Assembly (NCBI GenBank): GCA_009731375.1
Contig: BJOX01000279.1
Coordinates: 394,662-428,587, forward strand
Reading direction: 5' to 3'
DNA: 33,926 nucleotides
Source of the DNA: Paulinella micropora
Lineage: Eukaryota; Cercozoa; Imbricatea; Euglyphida
The notes below the pieces were generated by a model. The model was given only the letters and a program-made list of their open reading frames with translations, did no database searches and had not been told where the DNA came from. The position numbers and the translations under genes were made by a program. Shown here one piece after another: positions 22,967 to 31,286 of the stretch. Every line of letters begins with the position of its first letter. The first letter of the stretch is position 1.

Positions 22967-24461
22967 GCAACGTCTGTTGGACGAGCTGGTAGACGTTGTG
23001 GCGACGGACGACAATGAGGACGGGAGCGACGCATCGGGACCGTTGTCCCACGAGGGATTACCCGTTGAATCAGGTGGGGGACGAGATGATGATAGTGGTG
23101 TGATCACTATTGCAACTTTTGGCGATGAAGAGAGTGAGGGAGACAGAGTGGGTCAGGAAAGGGAGCTGCAAGCTCCTGAACGTGATCTTTCTCGCCATTT
23201 CGCTCTTGGAAGGCGTGTTGAGCGCTCGAATGGCAGACGAGATGCAAGGGGCGTGCCGTTGGAGTGGACGGGGGCGCCTGTTGATGAGTCCAACATCGTA
23301 GAGGGGAAGAGGGCTTGTAAGCACATAAAGCCTTCTAACTTCAGCTTTGGGGCATACCTAGTTTCCGTACCGATTCCTTATCGTGAAGCCACGGCTTCTG
23401 GAAAGTTCAACGAGTCTCGCTTTGCTGATATCGACAAACACCTTAAGCTGGGGGCAATCGTGGAAAGGCATGTCTCGGAGAAGCCTCCTGGTGAGCCGTT
23501 GGTGCCGACTCGGTTCGTCGACTTCGAGAAGCGAGAGACGATGGATGGGCCACCGGTGGACACGAAGTCCAGGATTGCAGGAATAGGCTTTAGGCATTAA
23601 ACCCTCATGGCAATACGACAAGGTAGATCTACCTACGTGCAAGGTGGAGATCGTCTGGGTGACGTGTGCTGTGGCCGTCTTACAGGAGATGGACATATAT
23701 GGAATGGATGAGGAAAGCGCGTTTCCTCAGGTTAAGCTGCATATACCAGTGTGGCTGAAGCCTCCGGTGGGGTATACGCTCCCCAATGTCGTTTGGCAGG
23801 CCCTTGGGGGTGTCAACGGGTTGAAGCCATCTGGTCACATCTATTGGAACGATAGGGTTATACCGACGCAGAAGAAAATGGGGTTCGATCAGAGTGTCAT
23901 CGAGCCGGCTCTTCGGTCGGATCGACAAGAAGACGAGCAAGACGGAGGTGTTAACATACCATGTCGATGATAATATTCATGTGGCTGCGTCAGCGGAGAG
24001 CCGTCGACAGTGTGTGGAAAAGCTGAACAAAGAATGGGGAAATGTGAAGGACCTTGGGCGGGTCAAGCAGTTTCTTTCTTTGGAGTTTGACGTGCGTCGG
24101 TCTGGGGGAGTAATGACTGTGACAATTCGACAGAAGAAGTACATTGCCACGCTCCTAACGAGGTTCAAGAGAAGCGATGGGCGCCAATGGATGCCGGCGA
24201 AGTCACCATGGTTGCCGGCAGGATCGAACATGGCCGGCAATGCTTGCTTATTCGCCTCAGGAGATCGTAGGAAGCTATGTCTGGCTCAAGGCGAGTGTTC
24301 CAAAGTCGGTTCTACCCCTGAGTGTGATTGCAGAGTTTCAGTCGGATCGAGAAAATCGACTACCGGGCGGCCGAGCAACTGCTGCGATACTTCATGTTCG
24401 TGCAGCACAGGGGGTAATCATTCTCATCGAATGGCAATCGTACATTGGAAGCCGACTCTGA
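22967..24461 (+). pseudogene. Copia reverse transcriptase, broken
   Basis: Frame pieces: 22800-23600 (acidic linker, then SVPIPYREATASGKFNESRF ... FVDFEKRE ... KSRIAGIGFRH), 23644-23970 (MDEESAFPQVKLHIPVWLKP, the D..NAFL region) and 23894-24240 (LTYHVDDNIHVAAS, the YVDD box with H for Y). The order and spacing match Copia RT. At least two frame changes are needed. Confidence 0.8.
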
Positions 24462-24957
24462 TTCATCGTTGGGAAATGGAACAAAGATGTACTCGCGCAC
24501 TGGCGGGGTGGTGTTCTTGGCCAATGGGCCGGTCACGGTGAGGGCGACTACCCGGAAGCACCTGGCTACTGGAACGCAAGAAAGCGAGACGTACGCGGCG
24601 TCAGAGGTCCTTCATGATCTGGAGGCGATGCGAAACGTGATCAAGTCGCTGCCGTGGGCGGATGACAACCCCTTGAAGCAAGAGTTGTTGGCGCTTCAAG
24701 GGGTTGTTGGCGGTACCCAGGATGAATGTCGATAATCAGGCTACGGTGTGCACTGCTCCCAACTCCGTCTTTGGGAAGAGGCTGCGGCATATTGCGTTGA
24801 GGCACAGTCACATGACCGAGGCGTTAAGGAAGGGGAAGGTAGTACTCAACTGGGTGCCCTACGAGAAGAACAGAGCTGATGTGTTGTCGAAAAGATTCGA
24901 TAGTCCGTCGATGTTCAAGACAGCAGCGGACACTCTCTCTGGTAGCGGGGCTAAGTG
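24445..24957 (+). pseudogene. Copia RNase H
   Basis: DSDSSLGNGTKMYSRTGGVV aligns with the ADAD.......STSG.VF motif, GTQESETYAASE with 'SSTEAEY.ALSE', and DNQATVCTAPNSVFGKRLRH with 'CDNQSAI.LA.NPVFH.RTKH'. LNWVPYEKNRADVLSKRF matches the final '.VPTE.Q.ADI.TK'. It is in two frames, changing near 24720. It ends with TGA at 24956-24958. Confidence 0.85.
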
Positions 24958-25030
24958 AGACACTTAGGGATTTACAGTGATTGTTATCACTATGTTGCTA
25001 CCCTCAGCAATAATAACTACCTCTGAAATT

Positions 25031-25038
25031 AGGGGGAG
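25031..25038 (+). promoter_or_regulatory. Polypurine tract of the Copia element
   Basis: AGGGGGAG directly abuts the 3' LTR start at 25039, which supports the LTR border. Confidence 0.8.
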
Positions 25039-25333
25039 CTTTACAGTAAATTAGCGGTTAGATAATTTCTGACGGCAGTTACTTTCCTGTTATTCTTGAT
25101 AGGACTGATTAGTATTGCCAATTAGATAAGTATGGACAATAATATTATTAATTGGTTGTAACAGAACAATTACAGCTGTCAGCCAGTCGTGTGCCTAACT
25201 ATACCAGTGCTTAGTTGGCGGTAAAAAGTTCTTCTCAGTAAAACTTTCACAACCTGATCATCTGCGATCCACTTAAGTGTCCCGGTTCTACCCGGCCTCT
25301 GACAACTTCACTACCGGCGATTATATTACATTG
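25039..25333 (+). repeat. 3' LTR of the Copia element
   Basis: Same as the 5' LTR apart from a few base changes and a ~9-bp insertion (CTACCCGG region). It ends ATTACATTG, followed by CAAAC. Confidence 0.92.
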
Positions 25334-25363
25334 CAAACCTCACAAACATGGCTGGCTGACCAC

Positions 25364-26297
25364 TGACATGAACCACTCAAACAAAACCAGCAAACCTCCG
25401 AGGTTGGCCCTCTGTGCAGGGGTGAGCTCTTGATTGAACTGGAAATTGTCGAGAAGGTCGGCTTGAACGTGGGGGTAAGCAAGACGAACGTAGGCCATGA
25501 TCGCCGAAATCGTCTTGAGTCTAGGTTTGATCCTGAACTTTTTGGAAGGAAACAGCTCATGCCAAAGGGGCCCAAAAATCTGGCGCTTAAACTCACTCCA
25601 AATGAAGACACAAAGGAACTTGTGAACATGCCAATGGCCCAAGAAGACACACATCCAGGACTTCAAGTGCGACAAACCCCGGCTTCGATCGTACAAGGCC
25701 TGTGACATCAATTAAAAAAATATGCCATATTTTTCGAATGCATGCACAGAATTACTACCTTGTAAATCCGCTTGTAAATGTTAGAATCTAAAGTAAAAAG
25801 CTGGAAACGCCAAACATCCGGACGACGATGCTGTAAATCAAGTTTCTCGAGAAGTCTGATGAGGGCGTCGTTCGACGCAATGTTCTGGTCCTCCATTCGC
25901 AGACCTTTGAAAACAACCGATTCATTGCCGGGCCGGGTGTCGACTGACAACTCCGGGGGCAAACAAAGCGGAATCCTGGTGCACTGCTTGGAGACAGAAT
26001 CATCAAAAAATCGCTTGAAGTCTCTGTTGTTGGTTTGAAGCTCTCTCATGTTAGCTCGGGCCAAGGCAACGACCGCGTCATCAAACAAATCCTCTGGAAA
26101 AGCATCGACCTGGCCCGCGCGAAGCACCATGCTGGGAGGGCTCTGGCGCTGAGATTTCAGAATTCCAAAGACAGTCCAGAGGCAGTTGTTGTAGGGCACT
26201 CCCAACGTTCGGCACTCCGACGTTCCGAAACTTCAAGCTGGTTGCGAAGTTGTCGAACCAAGTAGACTTCAGGTCGTCGGCTCGTTTCTCCTCCGCA
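25364..26297 (-). CDS. Central exons of large unknown minus-strand gene
   Basis: Two exons, 26297-25759 and 25699-25364, joined across a 59-nt intron in phase 0. Right to left the protein reads AEEKRADDLKSTWFDNFATS, then (after a frame change near 26200) PYNNCLWTVFGILKSQ, FQLFTLDSNIYKRIYK, then ALYDRSRGLSHLKSWM, LGHWHVHKFLCVFIWSEF, AYVRLAYPHVQADLL and LLVLFEWF. The hydrophobic pattern with D...(~40)...LGxWHxxK recalls RNase-H-fold or DUF6589-like proteins from eukaryotic transposon-rich genomes. That is a weak resemblance, not an identification. The frame change lies at a tandem duplication of about 14 bases. Confidence 0.6.
25700..25758 (-). other. 59-nt intron carrying the palindrome
   Basis: On the minus strand TTTACAAG|GTAGTAATTC to TTGATGTCACAG|GCC. 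The palindromic element occupies 25716-25734, ending 15 nt before the acceptor. Splicing joins IYK to ALYDRS in frame. Confidence 0.75.
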
Positions 26298-26298
26298 C

Positions 26299-26299
26299 T

Positions 26300-26340
<41 letters not shown>
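26299..26340. repeat. AAC microsatellite at an intron end
   Basis: About 14 AAC units. On the minus strand (GTT units) it ends GTTGTTAG and forms the putative acceptor of the exon starting at 26297. Confidence 0.9.
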
Positions 26341-26473
26341 AAAACATAAAAAACATGGGGGGAAAAAAAACAACTCTGCAACCAGTTTGAGTGGTTCTTC
26401 CACTCCGCCTGGTCCCTCTGGACAGGGAAAAATGGAAGAAACAAGTAACGAAGCTTCAAGGGTCAGAAGAACA

Positions 26474-26790
26474 TTGGAATGAAATTTTACAGCGGAAGAA
26501 ATAATTTAATTTGTAATTTCATGCCAACACCCTCCGCTAAATGAAAAACAAGTTTCACCAGGGATGGAGCAGCGCAGAAAAAAACAGCTACTTGTTTTTT
26601 TTTCGGCGCTGCGCACCCAGTAACGACCTCAGGGGTCAGATGAAGAATCGTAACAAGAAATTTTACGGCGAGAAATTTGTAACTTCTTGCCATAATCCTG
26701 CCCCAAATGAAAAGCAAGTTTCACCAGGGCTCGCATAACGCGCGAAGAAACAGCTACTTTGTTTCTTCCCGCGCTGTGTAACCAGTTTGA
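26474..26790. repeat. Two diverged tandem units with a conserved hairpin
   Basis: Unit A (about 26474-26640) and unit B (about 26641-26790) share 'GAAATTTTAC', 'AAGTTTCACCAGGG' and 'ACAGCTACT'. Each folds into a hairpin with the loop GCTACT: 26569-26612 (arms GCAGCGC...GCGCTGC plus A7/T7) and 26740-26774 (arms GCGCG and AAGAAACA with TGTTTCTT and CGCGC). Confidence 0.7.
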
Positions 26791-26862
26791 AGTGTGCTGA
26801 AGTGCACGGGTGTACTCTTCGGAGCGACGAACAAGAAACAGAAGACGAGCAGCAAGAGTTTG

Positions 26863-26910
26863 AGTTTTTGCTCTTCTGGCCTTGTCCCAAAAGTCAGAAG
26901 AGCAAAAACT
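26863..26910. repeat. Perfect 16-bp inverted repeat
   Basis: AGTTTTTGCTCTTCTG (26863-26878) and CAGAAGAGCAAAAACT (26895-26910) with a 16-base spacer. A second, 9-bp, pair (CGTCTTTTG / CAAAAGACG) lies at 26946-26976. Confidence 0.85.
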
Positions 26911-27113
26911 AGTTACGACCGTAGACAGCGGTGAGTTCTCTTCCTCGTCTTTTGCAAATCTGATGGCCAAAAGACGAAGGAGAGCAGCAAAAACCAGTCC
27001 ATCCGCAGAGAACCGAGATTTTTGTGATTGTTTACATCGAGGATTTGCAAGAGTTAAAGTACAAGTAATGAAAGGAATTGTACTTGTGGGTTTCAGAAAA
27101 CATTTCAGACAAG

Positions 27114-27132
27114 AAAAATATGACATATTTTT
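27114..27132. repeat. Palindromic intron element, perfect copy
   Basis: AAAAATATGACATATTTTT, a 9-1-9 palindrome. A second perfect copy with the same centre base lies at 27193-27211. Both are in the intron region downstream (minus sense) of the exon ending at 27260. Confidence 0.85.
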
Positions 27133-27259
27133 CGAAACTACACTTATAAATTATTGGGAACTACAACCAAGGGCAACATTTTTGAAAAGACAAAAAATAT
27201 GACATATTTTTGAAAACAGTTCATGCTCATCCATGCGTAACGGAGGGGAAGGAAAGAAC

Positions 27260-27772
27260 CTTAGAGATGTCTTGATTTCCTGAAGGCAAATTTTGCGGCG
27301 GCGATCAAAGCTCCTGATCGGAATCACTCTTCCAAACGAGGACAAAACATCGAGTCCTTCCCTGCTTAGTCCTCGATGCTTGAGTTCAAGGCACAAGTCA
27401 AGCTCCCACCGGAGAAAACGCTGACCCTGTTGAAGCATGACGAAAAGAAGGAAGCACGAAAACGCTTGTCTGCCCTCCGATAAAAGAACTTGGGCGTCAT
27501 GATCTTCAATTTTGCGGAACTGACCGTTCTGATGCCTGACATGCGCTAACTTGTGCCAAAATCGGTAAAGTCTGTCAGGCGCGAACATTTTCACCCAAGC
27601 CTCGAAGCCAAAACCCATGAAATCGCCTGACCACGAGTGACCACAAGAGAAAAAAAATGCATTGAACGTGTTACAGGCAACTTACAGGAGACAGCTTTCT
27701 TGATTTTCAGGTCTTCTTCTGCGAACGTGTTGCAATCAGGAACAAAAGGAGTGCCCTGAATCGATTTTGCCA
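27260..27772 (-). CDS. N-terminal-side exons of large unknown minus-strand gene
   Basis: Exons 27772-27686 and 27626-27260, joined across a 59-nt intron (27627-27685) in phase 1. The protein reads AKSIQGTPFVPDCNTFAEED, LKIKKAVSC, then DFMGFGFEAWVKMFAPDRLY, RFWHKLAHVRHQNGQFRKIE and so on to QEIKTSLR. The acceptor before the first exon is CGTTGCAG, so the true start is further upstream. Exons are short, as in the rest of the gene. No family recognised. Confidence 0.6.
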
Positions 27773-28181
27773 CTGCAACGAAATGGCTTCTCAGAGCAGA
27801 CAGGTAGCCTCGCCTAAGAACCTAATATTGTCAAAAAAAAAAACAGAAGTGGCGAGAATGGTTTTACAAGGGTTGTCGGAAAACAGAAATATGGCATCTT
27901 CCGATACCGGAACCTCCAAACAAATCCGTCAGGAAAAAAAGGTAAAAAATCACTTGCAAAGGATGTCTCAGAAAAAAAATATGGCATATTTGCCAAAGTG
28001 AGCCGGTTTGAGCTCACACTCGGTGCCACCAAAGCACAAAAACCGGTTTCGGACGTCAATTTTTGGGAACGAGTGACCGGACTGGGTCCGTTTGCCATTT
28101 TTGATTGCATTTCACCATATGAGGGTGACTTTCCGTCCCTATCAAAATGAAAAAAAAAAAACATGTTTTCACGCCTAACTT

Positions 28182-28183
<2 letters not shown>
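27773..28183. other. Head-to-head region with no fixed exon
   Basis: Upstream of the minus-strand gene's first assigned exon. It contains palindrome copies at 27886-27899 (decayed) and 27975-27991, and A-rich runs. A 5' exon of the minus-strand gene probably lies here, but no start can be chosen. Confidence 0.4.

Positions 28184-28235
<52 letters not shown>
28184..28235. repeat. 52-base poly-T tract next to an assembly gap
   Basis: Uninterrupted T run followed by C and 10 N (28237-28246). The true length and neighbouring sequence are uncertain. Confidence 0.9.
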
Positions 28236-28236
28236 C

Positions 28237-28246
28237 NNNNNNNNNN
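28237..28246. other. Assembly gap (10 N)
   Basis: Ten undetermined bases. A round number suggests a gap of unknown size rather than single-base ambiguity. Sequence to the left and right may not be contiguous. Confidence 0.95.
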
Positions 28247-28343
28247 TTTGTTCGGGTGTCTAGATTGTTGCACTCTCAAAATCGCTTTCCGAACACTACA
28301 TCATGGGTGGTCTCTCTGTCGACAAGTCTTACATCACCTACAA

Positions 28344-28730
28344 ATGGTGGATCACAGTGGTCCTGAAATGAAGCTCATTGTCTCTGAGCTGGAGCTTGGA
28401 GGAGAGCATGGGAGTGATTGGACGGGTGAAATCGAGAGCTCTTTCGATCTCGGTTTTGTGTGGAAGTTTGCGTTTAAGCCAAAAGGTGCTACTAGTTACC
28501 AATACAACCCTCGACTTTGGCATGACCAGGTGTGGGTCAACGACACAAGCCAAGACGAAGGTGGAGACTTCAAGACGTTTGCATTGCTCGATGAACTGTG
28601 CCTCACTGACGCTTACTACGTGGGCTGGCCTAAGGATGTGACCTGGGACGAGAAGTTGTACGGCATGTTCTCCAAAGGCCCAAACGCGCCAGCTCCTACA
28701 CGTCAGCAAACTCTCTCTCCTTTGTTCTAG
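28344..28730 (+). CDS. Hypothetical protein, possibly 3' part of a gene cut by the gap
   Basis: The open frame runs from the gap to TAG at 28728-28730. The first plausible Met in frame is at 28344. The sequence is balanced and protein-like (LELGGEHGSDWTGEIESSFD, YNPRLWHDQVWVND, LTDAYYVGWPKDVTWDEKLY). I recognise no family. The gap 100 bases upstream means an earlier exon could be missing. Confidence 0.5.
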   Translation: MVDHSGPEMKLIVSELELGGEHGSDWTGEIESSFDLGFVWKFAFKPKGATSYQYNPRLWHDQVWVNDTSQDEGGDFKTFALLDELCLTDAYYVGWPKDVTWDEKLYGMFSKGPNAPAPTRQQTLSPLF

Positions 28731-28915
28731 TTGTTTGCTGTTGCTTTGTGTCTGTTGTTCTAGTTGTTGCTTGAATTTGAACAAGTTTCAATTATGGGCT
28801 GTGAGTTCATGGCTGCCATGCTTGCCCGAACTGTTTTTTTGGCTTCGTGTCACTATGATTTTTTGTTTTTGCTCGTGGGTGTAGGGGCTGTGAACAATTA
28901 CCTCAAGCAATTTCA

Positions 28916-31231
28916 ATGGATGAGCAGGCTAAGGTCTTCAAACAAAAATATGCAATGTTTTTCTTGTGAGCTTCAATGTCTCACAATTCTTTGCTCCACT
29001 TCCTTTTTGTTTGTCAGCGTCTCAAAAATATGTCATATTTTTCATCCGAGACACATCTTCCACCACGACGTCATCATTGTCTGGTGTTGAAAAATATGCT
29101 ATATTTTTCAAAGGATGGTTCCAAGCAGGAGGCCAAGCAGCCAATCGCTGATTCGCAGGCTGCCCCGGCTGATCCTTCCTCGGTTTTCCATCCTGCCTAT
29201 TCTCTTGGTAGTGCTGCATCCCGCGCCCCGAATTCTCAGGGCAGTGTTGCAGCTACTGAGGTTGTGGGAGGCGAAAACGAAGAGGAACTTGCACCCGCCG
29301 ACCTTGCCCTCGCTCGTCGTGTTTCTGCTCAGCTAGCTGCAGCCAGGCCCCAAAACCTCGCATCTTCAGCCCCTACTGCCACACAGCCTTCGAGCTCTTT
29401 GTCGAGTAGTTCTTCGAGCTCTTCATCGAGCAGTTTCTCAAAATCCACTCCATTACGGTCAATCCCCTCGAGCAAAAAACAGCCCAAGGCGGCGGTTGGA
29501 ACCATCACGCCTCTGGCCAGGAGCACCTCTGCCACTTCCGCGACACCGTCTTCATCCTCGTCGTCTTCTGACCCACCCCAGCATCCCCTGTCTCCGGCGT
29601 CGTCTTTTTCTTCAGCCTCCACACCTGATCCAACTGGAAAGCGCAAACCGGAGGGCTCGACGGAAGGGTCCGAACCACCCGAGAAGAAGCGCAGGATGAA
29701 GGGGAAAAAGGGCACGGGCAAGAATGTCTCGGAGGCTGACAGGCAGAAAGCTGAGAAGAATGCGTACATCAAGGGTCAGCCCCCTTTTCTTTTGTTCTTT
29801 TGTTGAAAAATATGCCATATTTTTGGTTGGTTGTTCTGTGCAGACACCAGAGAGAAGATGAAGGAAGCCACGAAAGCCCTTGCCAGCATGACTTACAAGA
29901 ACGTGCAGGCCATTCCCGACGCCATCGCTACCCAACCCCACAGGGCAGTGACTGATCGTTTACTCGACCCAGAGCATGTCAAAGAACTCGTCGAGAATTT
30001 TTAAAAGTCTCAGGATCCCAACAGGAAGATCCAGTGGGTGGGTTGGATCAAAGATCCGCGCGAAACTGTCAATCCCGGAAAGCTTGGGATGGACGATGCC
30101 GACAATTCTCTCTTGGAATCCCCTGATTTCGTTGACGAGAAAGCCTTGAAAGAATTTCAGGCTTTGTGGACTTCGGCTGGGCTTGTAGAAAAGGAAAGGC
30201 CCAAGATGGACTTCACGAGCCTGCCAGTCGAGGTCCAGGCCAAGATCAAGAACTTTCTGCGCAAGGTCATCCAGGACGGGAAGTTTCCCCTGCAGGCGAT
30301 CGTTGGTCTTCATTCCAGCCATGCAATTCAGCAACTTCACAGAGAAGAACCTTCGAACACAAAATTCCAGGGCATTCACGTGGAAGCTCTTCGTTTCGTT
30401 CGTTGGAACGATGCAGGTCGTCAATCTGTCAGTTTTCTTGGCGCCTTCGAGAACACTGTTGCTGACGTCCACCGTAAAAACACATTCGGCGAAAACTGTT
30501 TTTTTCTGCGCACGATCAAGGTTACGCTGGAATGGCTCGTCTCAAGGACCAGAATGATGCTTCCTGCAACAAGTTTCTGACCTCATGGAAGAGGGACTTC
30601 GCCCTTTCCCACAACATCCCCTGCAGACTTTCGGTTCCATGTGGACTTACGTCGCTTCGAACACCGGTGAGCTTTGGAAGTGCTGGCTCAAGCTTCTTTC
30701 CTCTGGTGTCGGCGTTCGTTCTGACATGCCTAAGAACCAGGCAATCATCGAAAGCATCAACGAACTTCACAACATCCGCAAGGACAAGCCCGGTCTAGTG
30801 GAAGAAATGCAACAATTGATCGAGGATCTCCAAGAAGGCAAGCCAAGCGAAGTGAAGCAAACCATGAAGAGGTTTTTTCTGGAGCAGAACAAGTACGTCT
30901 GGCAGTGCCTCATCTCGCTGCAGGACATGATCCTGGACCTTGCTGACAGCATGGGTTTTTTTGAAATCGACGGTGTTTACGTCGGCAAACAGTGAAAGGA
31001 TTTGTGTGAAAAAGTCCCCCAGCTTGACAACGATCTGTGACATCCTTGCTCGCACTGTGGACATCCTCTACCTGCAGAAAAAGAAGGACTGCACCCTCCC
31101 GGACAACCTGGAAGCTTACGTCAAGATCTGGATCCAGGCAGCACTCAAACGTCTCTCAGGCGAAGAAGTTGAACAGCCACAGGTTTTGAGACCTCCTGTT
31201 GCCTGCTCTTGAAGACTTTGTTTTAAAATAT

Positions 31232-31286
<55 letters not shown>

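Larger units (their letters stand above)
18766..25333 (+). mobile_element. Ty1/Copia LTR retrotransposon with MYND finger, decayed
   Basis: Near-identical LTRs (18766-19051 and 25039-25333) flanked by CAAAC. The order is Gag, MYND, protease, integrase, RT, RNase H, with integrase before RT as in Copia. Many frame changes and stops interrupt the coding region, so this copy cannot express an intact polyprotein as read. The LTRs differ by a few substitutions and one ~9-bp insertion, suggesting a fairly recent insertion compared with the Ty3 element. Confidence 0.92.
18727..25363 (-). other. Intron of the minus-strand gene enlarged by a Copia insertion
   Basis: Donor TCA|GTGGTC at 25363 and acceptor GTTTCAG at 18727, both phase 0, join ...LFEWFMS to AQDLGC... 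Subtracting the Copia element and one CAAAC copy leaves 64 nt, matching other introns of the gene (59 nt). The remnant contains the palindromic element, 16 nt before the acceptor. Confidence 0.65.
26341..27257. other. Hairpin-rich intronic region of the minus-strand gene
   Basis: No exon can be fixed in this stretch. It contains diverged tandem units with conserved hairpins (26474-26790), perfect inverted repeats (26863-26910, 26946-26976) and two palindromic elements (27114-27132, 27193-27211). Exons may be hidden in it. Confidence 0.5.

Noticed and set aside
27814-28164. 116-codon minus-strand frame beginning in a poly-Phe run
   Set aside because: It reads through two palindrome copies (MPYFF) and A/T runs; probably intron rather than exon.
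29806-29827. CArG/MADS-type binding site in the palindrome
   Set aside because: The A/T core is too long for the SRF-type CC(A/T)6GG site, and the outer GG occurs in only one copy.
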